NCBI RefSeq assembly: GCF_001440415.1
Contig: NZ_LLYA01000203.1
Location: 124,001-188,000, forward strand
DNA: 64,000 nucleotides
Reading direction: 5' to 3'
Source of the DNA: Bradyrhizobium retamae
GTDB taxonomy: Bacteria > Pseudomonadota > Alphaproteobacteria > Rhizobiales > Xanthobacteraceae
Shown here piece after piece: positions 37,899-46,803 of this stretch. The translations under genes and the position numbers were made by a program. The notes beneath the pieces are model-generated. The model saw only the letters and a list, made by a program, of their open reading frames with translations. It ran no database searches and was not told the DNA's origin. The first letter of the stretch is position 1, and each line of letters starts with the position of its first letter.

Positions 37899-38699
37899 AT
37901 GTCCAAGAGCAAGAGACTTACGACGGCCACTTTCCTGACCTTGGCTATCTTCGCATCTGCAGGACCCTACGCTCACGCCGCCCAATGCGGCACCTCCGCC
38001 GCCGGCTATGAGTCCTGGAAGCAGCAATTCGCCGGCGAGGCCCGCGCCAAAGGCATCAGCGCCTCGACCATCCAGGCCCTGATGGCGACGAACTATGCGC
38101 AGGCGACCATCAATGCCGACCGCGGCCAGCGCAGTTTCAAACTCTCGCTCGATCAGTTTCTCGCCAAGCGCGGCGCCACAACCATCGTCGCCAGGGGGCG
38201 CCAGCTCAAGCAATCGCAGGCCGCGCTGTTCGCCTCCATTCAGAGCCGCTACGGCGTGCCGCCGGGGCCGCTGCTCGCGATCTGGGGGATGGAGACCGGG
38301 TTCGGCAGCCAGCGCGGCAATCAGAACATGCTCGCCTCGATCGCGACGCTCGCCTATGACTGCCGGCGCTCGGAGTATTTTACGGAGCATCTCTACGCGG
38401 CGCTGCAATTGATCGATCGCGGCGCGCTTCCTGCCAGCCAGCGCGGCTCGATGCATGGTGAGGTTGGCCAGACGCAGTTCATGCCAAAAGCCATTTTGGC
38501 TTACGGTACCGGAAATCTCGAAAACGCGGCCAACGCGCTGATGTCGACCGCGAACTTTTTGAAGGCGCATGGCTGGCGCGCGGGCGCCGGCTATCAGCCG
38601 GGCGAGCCGAATTTCGCCGCCATCCAGGCCTGGAATGCCGCCGGCGTCTACCAGAAGGCGATCGCGCTGATGGGCCGCCAGATTGATGGTGGGGAGTAG
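37899..38699 (+). CDS. Lytic murein transglycosylase, MltB type
   Basis: A 266-residue periplasmic enzyme with signal peptide TFLTLAIFASAGPYAHAAQC. The catalytic glutamate lies in AIWGMETGFGSQRGN near residue 131, the characteristic MltB/SLT_2 motif, and GEVGQTQFMPKAILAYG follows near 188. It cleaves the MurNAc-GlcNAc bond in peptidoglycan with a 1,6-anhydro end. No lipobox is visible, so it may be soluble. A paralogue follows at 38925. Confidence 0.92.
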   Translation: MSKSKRLTTATFLTLAIFASAGPYAHAAQCGTSAAGYESWKQQFAGEARAKGISASTIQALMATNYAQATINADRGQRSFKLSLDQFLAKRGATTIVARGRQLKQSQAALFASIQSRYGVPPGPLLAIWGMETGFGSQRGNQNMLASIATLAYDCRRSEYFTEHLYAALQLIDRGALPASQRGSMHGEVGQTQFMPKAILAYGTGNLENAANALMSTANFLKAHGWRAGAGYQPGEPNFAAIQAWNAAGVYQKAIALMGRQIDGGE

Positions 38700-38704
38700 C
38701 GAGT

Positions 38705-38850
38705 AGGGGGCATTCCCGTCGTCCACGCGAACGCAGGGACCCATAGCCACTGGAATCAATTGTTGAAGCGAGATCATCGACCAGTCCGCTCTAACAAGAT
38801 CGGCCGCGGCGTATGGCTCCCGGCGTGCGCGGGGACGACGAGGTCTCGAC
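38705..38850. repeat. Degenerate dispersed repeat
   Basis: Contains CATTCCCGTCGTCCACGCG, CAGGGACCCATAGCCACTGG and later GGCTCCCGGCGTGCGCGGGG, pieces of a Bradyrhizobium repeat family seen also near 44461-44592. It separates the two MltB-type genes. Confidence 0.4.
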
Positions 38851-38924
38851 GAAATCCGCGCAAGCACCTGCCGCGCGGCATCTTCCCATGGCATAACGGA
38901 CGCGGGAATGAACAAGGGATTCGC

Positions 38925-39731
38925 ATGCGCATATTTCGTTGGGCCATTTTTCTCGTCGCCGTCATCTTCTCCACCCCCACTTATGCCGCCCGCTGTGGCG
39001 GCGATTTCAACACCTTCGTCTCGGCGATGGCGGCAGAGGCGCAGGCGGCCGGCGTGTCGCAAGCGGTGATCGGCCAGGCCTTTGCCGGCATCACGCAGGA
39101 TCCGGCGGTGCTCGCTTTCGACCGCCGCCAGCGCGGCACCTTCAACAAGACGTTCGAGCAATATGTCTCCACCCGCGTCGGCCCCGGACGCATCAACATC
39201 GGGCGGCAGATGCTGCTGAGGCACGCGTCACTGCTGGCGCGCATTGAGCAGAAGTTCGGTGTGCCGCCGCAGATCATCGTCGCGATCTGGGGGCTGGAGA
39301 GCGATTACGGCAAGGGCGACATCGGCAAGATGCCGGTGATCCGCACGCTGATGACCATGGCGCATGATTGCCGCCGCACCGAATTGTTTCAGGGCGAATT
39401 GCTGGCTGCGCTGAAAATCGTGCAGCGCGGCGATCTCCCGCTGCGCGACCTGACCGGCGCTTTCGCCGGCGAGATCGGCCAGACGCAGTTCCTGCCGTCG
39501 TCCTACATCAAATACGGCATCGATTTCGACGGCAACGGCCATGTCGACCTGCGCCACAGCGTGCCCGACGTGCTCGCTTCCACCGCGAACCTGCTGCACG
39601 TTTCGGGCTTCAAGAATGGCGCGCCATACGGCGAGGGCACTGCGAATTTCGAAGCCATGCGGGAGTGGAACAGGGCGACGATCTACCGCAAGACGATTGG
39701 CTACTTCGCGGACCGGCTGGTGGGGCGTTGA
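38925..39731 (+). CDS. Lytic murein transglycosylase, MltB type, second paralogue
   Basis: A 269-residue homologue of the neighbour. Signal peptide IFRWAIFLVAVIFSTPTYAA; catalytic glutamate in AIWGLESDYGKGDIGK near residue 125 and GEIGQTQFLPSSYIKYGID near 184. ATG 38925 with AAGGGATTCGC upstream. The two proteins are about half identical in the parts I compared by eye, so this is an old tandem duplication. Both shape the cell wall. Confidence 0.92.
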   Translation: MRIFRWAIFLVAVIFSTPTYAARCGGDFNTFVSAMAAEAQAAGVSQAVIGQAFAGITQDPAVLAFDRRQRGTFNKTFEQYVSTRVGPGRINIGRQMLLRHASLLARIEQKFGVPPQIIVAIWGLESDYGKGDIGKMPVIRTLMTMAHDCRRTELFQGELLAALKIVQRGDLPLRDLTGAFAGEIGQTQFLPSSYIKYGIDFDGNGHVDLRHSVPDVLASTANLLHVSGFKNGAPYGEGTANFEAMREWNRATIYRKTIGYFADRLVGR

Positions 39732-39837
39732 TCTGATCTGTCGCCACACGAACGGTGTGCTCCCTCCCCCCCTGCGGGGCGCCGCAAGAGGAGGGAGCCG
39801 ACCACCTGAGCGTCGACAGTGTCACGCGAGAATGAAA

Positions 39838-40680
39838 TCACTTTCCCGCCTGCGCGCCCATCTTCTCGATCCGCTTCGCCAACACCGCCCAATAAGTCGC
39901 CGGGCGAAACCGCTGCAAGAGGTCCATGAACTTTGCGTCGTTGCCGATCAGAATGCGCGGCTGGTTTTTCTCGATGCCGAGAATGATGCGTTGCGCCGCG
40001 GCCGGCGGCGTGGTCCTGGCGATCGCGTCGAAACGCTCGATCGATTCGGCGCGGCGCGCATTGTCGGCGATGCCGTTTCCGGTGCGGGAGTTGCGCACGA
40101 TGTTGGTCAGGACTCCGCCGGGATGCACCACCGAGAGCTTCACCGGGCTGTTCGCCATCGCAAGCTCATGCCGCAGGCTTTCCGAAAATCCGCGCACCGC
40201 GAACTTGGCGGCGCAATAGGCGGTCTGGCCGGGCGGAGCGACGATGCCGAAGATCGAGGAGAGGTTGACGATATGCGCCTCCGGCCTCGTCGAAAGATGC
40301 GGCAGGAAGGCGCGCGTGCCGTGCACCACGCCCCAGAAATTGATGTTGATCAGCCATTCCATCTGCGCCTGATCGACCTCGTTGAAGGCGCCGAGCAGCG
40401 CGACGCCGGCATTGTTGATGACGATGTTCAGCTCCGGATGCGCGGCGATCGCGTCGGCAAACTCCTGGATCCGGGCGGGCTCGCCGACATCGACGCGGTG
40501 GATCGTTACCTTGCGCTTGTTCGCTTTTCCGATCTCGGCGGCCACCTGCTGCAGCCCGGCCTCGTCGCGGTCGGCGAGCGCGAGATCGCAGCCGCGCGCG
40601 GCCAGTTCCAGCGCCAGCGCGCGGCCGATGCCGCTGGCGGCGCCGGTCACGGCGGCCGCGCTTCCGGATATCGCAGTCAT
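39838..40680 (-). CDS. Short-chain dehydrogenase/reductase (SDR)
   Basis: A 280-residue SDR with the NAD(P) motif VTGAASGIGRALALE near residue 10, NNAG near 90, the catalytic Tyr-Lys in QTAYCAAKFAVRG near 156 and the Ser in NLSSIFGIV near 141. The C-terminus (NQPRILIGNDAKFMDLLQRF) resembles the substrate lobe of classical SDRs acting on steroid- or lipid-like alcohols, but the substrate cannot be named. The ATG at 40680 matches the start of family proteins; the frame extends to 40737. Confidence 0.85.
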   Translation of the reverse strand: MTAISGSAAAVTGAASGIGRALALELAARGCDLALADRDEAGLQQVAAEIGKANKRKVTIHRVDVGEPARIQEFADAIAAHPELNIVINNAGVALLGAFNEVDQAQMEWLININFWGVVHGTRAFLPHLSTRPEAHIVNLSSIFGIVAPPGQTAYCAAKFAVRGFSESLRHELAMANSPVKLSVVHPGGVLTNIVRNSRTGNGIADNARRAESIERFDAIARTTPPAAAQRIILGIEKNQPRILIGNDAKFMDLLQRFRPATYWAVLAKRIEKMGAQAGK

Positions 40681-40822
40681 GTCGGATCGAACTCCTTGCA
40701 GGTCGAAAAACAGGTGGGTTCCTGCAAACTTTCGCAAATTGGAACTGAACCATAAAGCGGTTTCCGCGCTTAGTGTCGAATACCCGACAGAGGCGGCGAC
40801 GCGATTCTGAGAGGAGATTCAC

Positions 40823-41224
40823 ATGGGACAATCCAAACCCCATCGCGCAACGGCCCTCATTGTCGAGGACGACCCGATGCAGCGGAACATGATCTGCCTG
40901 CTGCTGGAGGAGAGTGAGGTCGATGTCATCGAATGCGAGAGCGCCGAGGCCGCTGAGCTGGTGCTGGAGCGCGCGGCCGGCAATCTGGTCTTGATGATGA
41001 CCGACGTGCAGCTTGCCGGCAACATGGATGGTGTCGAACTCGCGCACATCGCAAGGAAATACAATCCCGAGATGGGCGTGATCGTCACCTCGGGCAAGCC
41101 GCTGTATCAGGAATTGCCCGACGGCGTGCAGTTCTGGGCCAAGCCTTGGGCGCCGCTCGACGTGATCCGCGAGGCGGAGCGCATGGTCTATGCACGGGAG
41201 CACGGCGGCGAACCGCGCCCGTGA
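40823..41224 (+). CDS. Stand-alone response regulator receiver protein
   Basis: A 133-residue single receiver domain. ALIVEDDPMQRNM near residue 12 gives the acidic pair, MTDVQLAGNMDG near 60 the phospho-acceptor Asp (DVQLAG), TSGKP near 90 and the conserved Lys in FWAKPWAPLDV near 106. No output domain is attached, so it signals by protein contact or phosphotransfer. No kinase is adjacent. AGGAGATTCAC lies before the ATG. Confidence 0.9.
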   Translation: MGQSKPHRATALIVEDDPMQRNMICLLLEESEVDVIECESAEAAELVLERAAGNLVLMMTDVQLAGNMDGVELAHIARKYNPEMGVIVTSGKPLYQELPDGVQFWAKPWAPLDVIREAERMVYAREHGGEPRP

Positions 41225-41274
41225 GCGCCGCCGCCCTGCTTTCGCGCCAAATGTCGTCGTGTTAATAGTAGGGC

Positions 41275-41892
41275 ATGACCCTGTCGTTCCTGTTGACCTC
41301 GCTGATCGTGGTCGCTTCCCCCGGCACCGGCGTGCTCTACACGCTGGCGGTGGCGCTGACACTGGGTGCACGGCCCGGTATCGCGGCGGCCTTCGGCTGT
41401 ACCCTCGGCATCGTGCCGCATATGCTGGCCGCCATGCTCGGGCTCGCCGCCGTGCTGCACACCAGCGCTCTGGCTTTTGCCGCGCTGAAATGGTGCGGCG
41501 TGGCGTATCTGCTTTACATGGCCTGGCAGGCGTTGCGCGAGACCGGCGCGCTCGCGATCGACACGCGCCCGGCCGCGAAAGTGCGCTCCAGCCGGCGCGT
41601 CATCGCGACTGCCGTCCTGGTCAACATCCTCAATCCAAAGCTCTCGATCTTCTTCCTGGCCTTCCTGCCGCAATTCGTCGCGGTCGACGAGCCGCATCCC
41701 TTGGCGCGGATGCTGGAATTGAGCGCAGCGTTCATGGCGATGACGTTTGCGGTGTTCGCGCTCTATGGCCTGTTCGCGGCCGCGATGCGCGACCGTGTCA
41801 TCACCCGGCCGAAGGTGATGGCCTGGCTGCGCCGCAGCTTTGCAGCGGGATTTGCCGCGCTCGGGGCGAAGCTGGCGCTTGCGGAGCGCTAG
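41275..41892 (+). CDS. LysE-family amino-acid exporter, second paralogue
   Basis: A 205-residue membrane exporter with the RhtB signature SPGTGVLYTLAVALTLGARP near residue 13 and about six hydrophobic segments. It has the same length as the copy at 24333 but is clearly diverged. The substrate is unknown. It starts 50 bases after the response regulator, likely separate. Confidence 0.85.
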   Translation: MTLSFLLTSLIVVASPGTGVLYTLAVALTLGARPGIAAAFGCTLGIVPHMLAAMLGLAAVLHTSALAFAALKWCGVAYLLYMAWQALRETGALAIDTRPAAKVRSSRRVIATAVLVNILNPKLSIFFLAFLPQFVAVDEPHPLARMLELSAAFMAMTFAVFALYGLFAAAMRDRVITRPKVMAWLRRSFAAGFAALGAKLALAER

Positions 41893-41961
41893 ATTTTTCG
41901 CGCGACCGTCATTGCAGGCGCGGCCAACGCGATCGATATCGAGTTCGCCGCGCGCGCAAAT

Positions 41962-41985
41962 AAAAAGGCGGACCCGCGGCCCGCC
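41962..41985 (-). terminator. Rho-independent terminator of the Lys-rich peptide gene
   Basis: On the minus strand GGCGGGCC pairs with GGTCCGCC (one G-U) around GCG, then TTTTTA. It ends the transcript of the tiny gene at 42051-42119. Confidence 0.8.
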
Positions 41986-42013
41986 ATTTTCCAAAATTCA
42001 CCCGGAGTTGGGA

Positions 42014-42044
42014 GCCCGGGCGGAGCTGAGCACTCCACCCGGGC
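42014..42044. other. GC-rich hairpin in the tail of the Lys-rich peptide transcript
   Basis: GCCCGGGCGGAG and CTCCACCCGGGC form a near-perfect stem around a 7-base loop, just after the stop of the Lys-rich peptide and before its terminator. It may protect the 3' end. Confidence 0.5.
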
Positions 42045-42050
42045 CGAAAT

Positions 42051-42119
42051 TCACTTCTTCTTCGACTTCTTGGCTTTCTTGGCCTTCGCCTTTTTCGCCT
42101 TCTTCGCTTTCTTAGCCAT
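42051..42119 (-). CDS. Very short Lys/Ala-rich basic peptide, 22 aa
   Basis: An ATG preceded by GAGAGG reads MAKKAKKAKKAKAKKAKKSK then KK and a stop, 22 residues, of which 14 are Lys. The repeat AKK resembles the tails of histone H1-like proteins. The gene has its own hairpin and terminator downstream and a clean ribosome site, which argues that it is expressed. Function is unknown; DNA or RNA binding is the obvious inference. The frame cannot be seen by a 60-codon gene finder. Confidence 0.65.
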   Translation of the reverse strand: MAKKAKKAKKAKAKKAKKSKKK

Positions 42120-42555
42120 AGTATCCTCTCAAGGTTTTCATGGATTGAAACGCGACACCGAGGCATGCTTGGCGGAGGGCCAGCCTCGCAACATCCTCAC
42201 ACACGATCCCAGCAGATTCGCAGGCCGCTGCCGCGTGCCGTCATGGCGGTGTCATCACGTTATCCACAGTTGTTATGCATTTTGATGCGATTTTTGCCGA
42301 AATGAGCGTCGCCGCCGCCGCTCGCATGCGTGCGCATCATGCTTAACGATGTCCGAACGCGCGCGATCTTCATCAATTCAAAACCACGGCTTGGATTGAC
42401 CGGCGGCCATCAGGGTCCGTTAAGGGCGCAGATGCACTTTGTCCCGTAAGACGACGGGGATTGTCGCGGGTGAAGGCTCTGGGCGCGCGCGCGGAAGTCC
42501 CAGGCGGTCGTTAGACAACAGGGGAGACGGGACGCGTGCGTGTCTTGAGTTCACG
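42120..42555. other. Intergenic region with promoters and one DnaA box
   Basis: About 436 bases between the Lys-rich peptide gene and the diguanylate cyclase. TTATCCACA at 42260-42268 is a perfect DnaA box, but I see only one. ATTGACC at about 42395 may belong to a promoter for the GGDEF gene. No other gene or repeat is supported. Confidence 0.45.
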
Positions 42556-43779
42556 ATGCTGAGCGTTCCGACGCTGTGGACGGTGTTCGTCATCAATTTT
42601 CTCGCGCTAGGCCTGATCTGGGCCTACGTCATGCGCTGTTATCCGTCGTTCGAGGCCGCGCGGTTCTGGACCGGCTCGGCGTTCACGGCGGCGGCGGGCG
42701 CTGCGATGGCGACGCTGCGCGTAGTCTTCCCGGACTCTCTCGTGCCGTTGCTGTTCGCCGGCACCACGCTGGTACTGGCGATCTGCCTTGCCACGATGGG
42801 AATTCAGAGATTCTTCACCCGGCCGGTTTCGTGGCTTCGTACCGCCTTGACCACCGGCTTTGCCTTTGTCGGTCTGTCCTTTTTCATCTTCGTCTACGAC
42901 AGCGTGCCAGCGCGGATGACCGTCTTTACGATCGCCCAAGTGCTGCCCATGGCGATGGGCCTGAAGCTGTTGCTGACCCCGCACGAAGGGCGCATCAATC
43001 CGGGCGCCCGGCTGGCCGGCGTCGTCACCATTATCATCATGACCATTCTCGCGGTTCGGTTGACCGGCGCGGTCACCGGCATGGGGCCCGGCTTCTCCTA
43101 CATGCATTTCACCCCGGCGCAGTCGGTCGTCATCCTGGTGCTGGTGTTCCTGTCGATGTCGCTGAATTTCGGCTTCCTGCTGATGGCGATGGACCGGCTG
43201 CGCAACGAGGTCGCGGATCTGGCGCTGCTCGACGACCTTACCGGCGTCGGCAATCGCCGCTATCTGGTGCAGCGGCTCACGGAAGAATGCGCGCGCTCCG
43301 AACGCAGCGGTCAGCCCTTCGCGCTGTTGGTGATCGATCTCGACGGCTTCAAGGGCATCAACGATACCTATGGTCACGCCGCGGGCGACGCCTGCCTGCA
43401 GCACTTCACCCTGATGGCGCAAACCCGGCTGCGGCCCGGCGACATGCTGGCACGCACCGGCGGCGACGAATTCTGCATCGTGTTGCCGTCCTCGACGCTG
43501 CGCGAGGGCGCGATGATCGCGCGCCGCGTGCTGGAGGTCTGCCGCGCGGACGCCGAACAATGCACCGGCAACGACATTCCGATCGCAGTCTCGATCGGCG
43601 TCGCACAATGGACCCGCGAGATGGGCGGCTTCCCCGATCGCCTGATCGCCGCCGCCGACCACGCGCTGTACGACGTCAAGAAGGCCGGCCGCAACGGCTT
43701 TGCTGTCTACGATCCGGCGCCGCCGCTGGTGCCCGAGGCCGAAGCGGCAGCGGACGTGGCCCTCCGCAAGCAGGCCTGA
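42556..43779 (+). CDS. Membrane-bound diguanylate cyclase (GGDEF)
   Basis: A 407-residue protein. Six or so hydrophobic helices fill residues 1-205, then a GGDEF domain makes cyclic di-GMP from two GTP. The catalytic ARTGGDEFCIVLP is near residue 315, and RPGD five residues before it is a canonical inhibitory I-site, so the enzyme should be product-inhibited. LDDLTGVGNRRYL marks the start of the domain. No EAL domain follows. ATG 42556 has no strong ribosome site; the frame extends to 42439 upstream. Confidence 0.9.
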   Translation: MLSVPTLWTVFVINFLALGLIWAYVMRCYPSFEAARFWTGSAFTAAAGAAMATLRVVFPDSLVPLLFAGTTLVLAICLATMGIQRFFTRPVSWLRTALTTGFAFVGLSFFIFVYDSVPARMTVFTIAQVLPMAMGLKLLLTPHEGRINPGARLAGVVTIIIMTILAVRLTGAVTGMGPGFSYMHFTPAQSVVILVLVFLSMSLNFGFLLMAMDRLRNEVADLALLDDLTGVGNRRYLVQRLTEECARSERSGQPFALLVIDLDGFKGINDTYGHAAGDACLQHFTLMAQTRLRPGDMLARTGGDEFCIVLPSSTLREGAMIARRVLEVCRADAEQCTGNDIPIAVSIGVAQWTREMGGFPDRLIAAADHALYDVKKAGRNGFAVYDPAPPLVPEAEAAADVALRKQA

Positions 43780-43811
43780 GGCGTGCTACTAAAGGTTCGT
43801 CACTGGACCTC

Positions 43812-43841
43812 GGTCATGAATTTTCGGGTCATGAATTTTCG
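43812..43841. repeat. 15-bp tandem duplication over the amidase start codon
   Basis: GGTCATGAATTTTCG occurs twice in a row (43812-43826 and 43827-43841), so the gene has two ATG codons 15 bases apart encoding MNFRVMNFR. Confidence 0.95.
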
Positions 43842-44454
43842 CCTCGTCGCGGCGGCACTGTTCGCTCTCTCGCTTCCTGCTTGCGCCTGCGCGCAATCGC
43901 CCGACCTCGCCGCGATCGCGCGTTCGTCGGGCACGCCGGATATTCCCGGCTTGAAGATGGTCTGGCTGGCGCCATGGGGCGATCTCGCAAAGGCCCATCC
44001 GTGGCGCAACATCATCGTGCATCAGACCGAGGGGCCGGCGGGCTCCGCGCGCGGCGGCGCGCTGGCGCAGTCGAAGAACCCGACGCGGCGCGGCGTCATG
44101 GTCTGGGTCGAAACCGACGGCACGGTGTACTGGGCGGTCGGCGAACATCTCGTTCCGACGCATGGCGACGGCGCCAACCGCAACGACAACAAGTATATCG
44201 ACAATGGATCGACCTATCGTCAGGTGATCGGCAGCAATTCGGTCGGCGTCGAATTCGCCGGCAATTTTCCTGATGTGACGCGGGGCCCGACGGATGCGCA
44301 GATCGCGGCGTGGCGAATCCTGGTAAAGGTGCTGCGCGCGCGTTACGGCATTCCGCTCGACCGCGTCTATGCGCACAACTGGATCGACTTCAAGGACGCG
44401 CGCTATTGCGAAGGCTGCGCCCTGGCCAAGATGGCGCGGGATTGGGCCGAGTAG
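43816..44454 (+). CDS. N-acetylmuramoyl-L-alanine amidase (Amidase_2)
   Basis: A periplasmic peptidoglycan amidase of 212 or 207 residues: either ATG of the 15-base duplication may start it (43816 or 43831). Signal peptide LVAAALFALSLPACACAQ, which also holds a lipobox-like LPAC. Zinc ligands are His in IIVHQTEG near residue 75, His in VYAHNWIDF and Cys in ARYCEGC near the end, as in T7-lysozyme-type enzymes. It cleaves the amide between MurNAc and the stem peptide. It lies 36 bases after the GGDEF gene. Confidence 0.85.
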   Translation: MNFRVMNFRLVAAALFALSLPACACAQSPDLAAIARSSGTPDIPGLKMVWLAPWGDLAKAHPWRNIIVHQTEGPAGSARGGALAQSKNPTRRGVMVWVETDGTVYWAVGEHLVPTHGDGANRNDNKYIDNGSTYRQVIGSNSVGVEFAGNFPDVTRGPTDAQIAAWRILVKVLRARYGIPLDRVYAHNWIDFKDARYCEGCALAKMARDWAE

Positions 44455-44460
44455 ATCGCC

Positions 44461-44592
44461 GCTGTCATCGTCCGGCTTGACCTTGCGATCCAATATTCCA
44501 GAGACCGTAGTTATTGCACGCCGTCTCACGACCGCCGCAGCGTACTGGGTCCCCCGCTTTCGCGGAGGACGACAGCGGAGTCGGTGGAGAAC
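44461..44592. repeat. Dispersed repeat, GTCATCGTCCGGCTTGACC type
   Basis: Arms TGTCATCGTCCGGCTTGACC and CGGAGGACGACAGCGG with GTACTGGGTCCCCCGCTTTC in the middle. It separates the amidase gene from the rpoH terminator. Confidence 0.5.
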
Positions 44593-44606
44593 AGCGTCCA
44601 CAAGAC

Positions 44607-44630
44607 AAAAAGCCGGCGTTGCCGCCGGCT
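44607..44630 (-). terminator. Rho-independent terminator of rpoH
   Basis: On the minus strand AGCCGGC pairs with GCCGGCT around GGCAAC and is followed by TTTTTG. It lies 27 bases beyond the rpoH stop. Confidence 0.85.
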
Positions 44631-44656
44631 TTCGTTACTTGATACCTCTGCCGCGA

Positions 44657-45559
44657 TTAGTGCGCGGCTTCGAGTTCGGCTTCGGCTTCCTGCCGGGCAA
44701 TCGTGCCCTTGACGGCCGACTGCACCTTTTCGAAAGCGCGCACCTCGATCTGCCGCACGCGTTCGCGCGAGACCCCGAATTCGGCGGCGAGGTCTTCCAG
44801 CGTCATCGGCTCTTCCGCCAGGCGCCGCGCCTCGAAGATGCGGCGTTCGCGCGGGTTGAGCACGCCGATGGCGCCGTTCAACGCCCGACGGCGATGATCG
44901 AACTCCTCGTGCTCAGCCATCACGGCTTCCTGGTTGGGCGAGTTGTCGACCAGCCAGTCCTGCCATTCGCCGGCTTCGCCGTCGTCGCGGATCGGCGCGT
45001 TGAGCGACGCGTCGCCGCCGAGACGGCGGTTCATGTCGATCACGTCCTGATCCGTCACGCCGAGACGCTTGGCGATCAGCTTTACCTGATCGGGGTGGAG
45101 ATCACCCTCGTCCAGCGCGGAGATCTTGCTCTTCGCCTTGCGCAGGTTGAAGAAGAGCTTCTTCTGGTTCGCGGTGGTTCCCATTTTCACGAGCGACCAC
45201 GAACGCAGAATGTACTCTTGAATCGAGGCCTTGATCCACCACATGGCGTAGGTGGCGAGACGAAAACCCTTCTCGGGCTCGAACCGCTTGACCGCCTGCA
45301 TCAGGCCGACATTGCCCTCTGAGACGACCTCAGAGATCGGCAAGCCGTAGCCGCGATAGCCCATGGCGATCTTGGCCACGAGCCGGAGATGGCTGGTGAC
45401 AAGGTGATGCGCCGCGTCGCGATCGTCATGCTCGCGCCAGCGTTTGGCGAGCATGTATTCCTGCTGGGGTTCCAGCATCGGAAATTTGCGGATCTCGGCG
45501 AGGTATCTAGACAGACCGGATTCTCCATTGAGAACCGGCAAGGTAGCTGTACGGGCCAT
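44657..45559 (-). CDS. rpoH: RNA polymerase heat-shock sigma factor RpoH (sigma-32)
   Basis: A 300-residue sigma-32 family protein. Region 2 contains SEGNVGLMQAVKRFEPEKGF, with LATYAMWWIKASIQEYI; the RpoH box lies near QKKLFFNLRKAKSKI (residues 135-150); region 4 ends with FGVSRERVRQIEVRAFEKV. Rhizobia carry two or three RpoH paralogues, so which one this is cannot be told. ATG 45559 with GGAGGGCGC upstream. Its mRNA has a long leader. Confidence 0.92.
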   Translation of the reverse strand: MARTATLPVLNGESGLSRYLAEIRKFPMLEPQQEYMLAKRWREHDDRDAAHHLVTSHLRLVAKIAMGYRGYGLPISEVVSEGNVGLMQAVKRFEPEKGFRLATYAMWWIKASIQEYILRSWSLVKMGTTANQKKLFFNLRKAKSKISALDEGDLHPDQVKLIAKRLGVTDQDVIDMNRRLGGDASLNAPIRDDGEAGEWQDWLVDNSPNQEAVMAEHEEFDHRRRALNGAIGVLNPRERRIFEARRLAEEPMTLEDLAAEFGVSRERVRQIEVRAFEKVQSAVKGTIARQEAEAELEAAH

Positions 45560-45774
45560 TTGAGCGCCCTCCAGTGGTTCAGGCCCCCGACAGCGGCGGG
45601 CCCGGCAGGTGATCGCTGTGTTAAAGCCAATCACGCTGCGATGTTCCGCGTTGGATATTCAACGCATATGCAACATAGCAAAAAACGAACAAATAGGGAA
45701 GGAATGCTGACGTCACGTCCCCGTGTGGCAGCTATAACCAATTGGTATGTCTTAAGTTTCCTGAAAAGCCTGCG

Positions 45775-46803
45775 TCATAGGGCCGCTTCCAGGGCGCCTT
45801 GCAGAAGGATGAGATCCTCCGGCAGGGGCGCCTCCCAATGCAAAAGTTCTCCCGTTCGGGGGTGTTCCAGGGCAAGCAGATAAGCGTGCAGCGCCTGCCG
45901 GCCGAGGGCGGCTAGCGCCGCCTGGCCCTCGGGGCCGAGGTGGCGGGCCTTGGTCTTGAAATGCGGGCCATAGACCGCATCGCCCATCAGGGGGTGGCCG
46001 ACATGGGCGAGATGCACCCGGATCTGATGGGTCCGTCCGGTCTCGAGCTGGCAAGCGAGGAGGGAAGCGACCGGCTTGCCGTCGCGCCCCTGGTAGGCTG
46101 CTTGCAATACCCAGTGGGTGACGGCCTCGCGACCGCTTTGGCGCACCGCCATTTTTTCGCGCGCATAGGGGTGCCGGTCGATTGGGGCTGCGACCGTGCC
46201 GCGCTGGCGGTTGGGTACGCCCCAGATGAAGGCCATGTAGCCGCGCTGCATCGGACCGGTGCGGCCGTGATCGGCGAATTGCGCGGTCAGCGATTGATGG
46301 GCGTGGTCGTTCTTGGCGACCACCATCAGGCCGGTGGTGTCCTTATCTAACCGGTGCACGATGCCCGGCCGCCGTACGCCGCCGATGCCGGAAAGGCTGG
46401 CGCCGCAATGCGCGATCAAGGCATTTACCAGCGTGCCGCTCTCGTGGCCGGCGGCCGGATGCACGACCAGCCCCTTCGGCTTGTCGATGACGATGATGTC
46501 GTCGTCCTCATAGACGATATCGAGCGCGATATCTTCGCCCAGAGGCTCCGGCGGCGCGGCCTCGGGGACATCGATTGTGATCGTATCGCCAGCCGCGACA
46601 TGATAAGCGGGGTCGCGGATGGGGGTGCCCTTGGCGGTAACGGAACCGGCCAGGATCAGCGCTTTCAGCCGCGAGCGCGACAGTTCCGGGCGAAGCACCG
46701 CGAGCACGCGATCGAGGCGGGGCGATCCCTCGTCGCCGCCGACAATAACCTCCAGCCTTTGCCCGCCGTTCGATAATCCCTGTTCCAAGCTAGAGCCTTG
46801 CAT
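45775..46803 (-). CDS. rluD: 23S rRNA pseudouridine synthase, RluD/RluA family
   Basis: A 342-residue enzyme. An S4-like RNA-binding domain (residues 25-80, RLDRVLAVLRPELSRSRLKA) precedes the RluA catalytic domain with the catalytic Asp in IVHRLDKDTTGLM near 150. RluD modifies helix 69 of 23S rRNA. The ATG lies at 46803, where it overlaps the ATG of the divergent gene in CATG. A TTG 5 codons later is an alternative start. Confidence 0.85.
   Translation of the reverse strand: MQGSSLEQGLSNGGQRLEVIVGGDEGSPRLDRVLAVLRPELSRSRLKALILAGSVTAKGTPIRDPAYHVAAGDTITIDVPEAAPPEPLGEDIALDIVYEDDDIIVIDKPKGLVVHPAAGHESGTLVNALIAHCGASLSGIGGVRRPGIVHRLDKDTTGLMVVAKNDHAHQSLTAQFADHGRTGPMQRGYMAFIWGVPNRQRGTVAAPIDRHPYAREKMAVRQSGREAVTHWVLQAAYQGRDGKPVASLLACQLETGRTHQIRVHLAHVGHPLMGDAVYGPHFKTKARHLGPEGQAALAALGRQALHAYLLALEHPRTGELLHWEAPLPEDLILLQGALEAAL

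Noticed and set aside
42260..42268. Perfect DnaA box TTATCCACA as a sign of a replication origin
   Set aside because: Only one box is seen here (another lies at 1186-1194), with no AT-rich unwinding region and no origin-linked genes such as dnaA, hemE or parAB.
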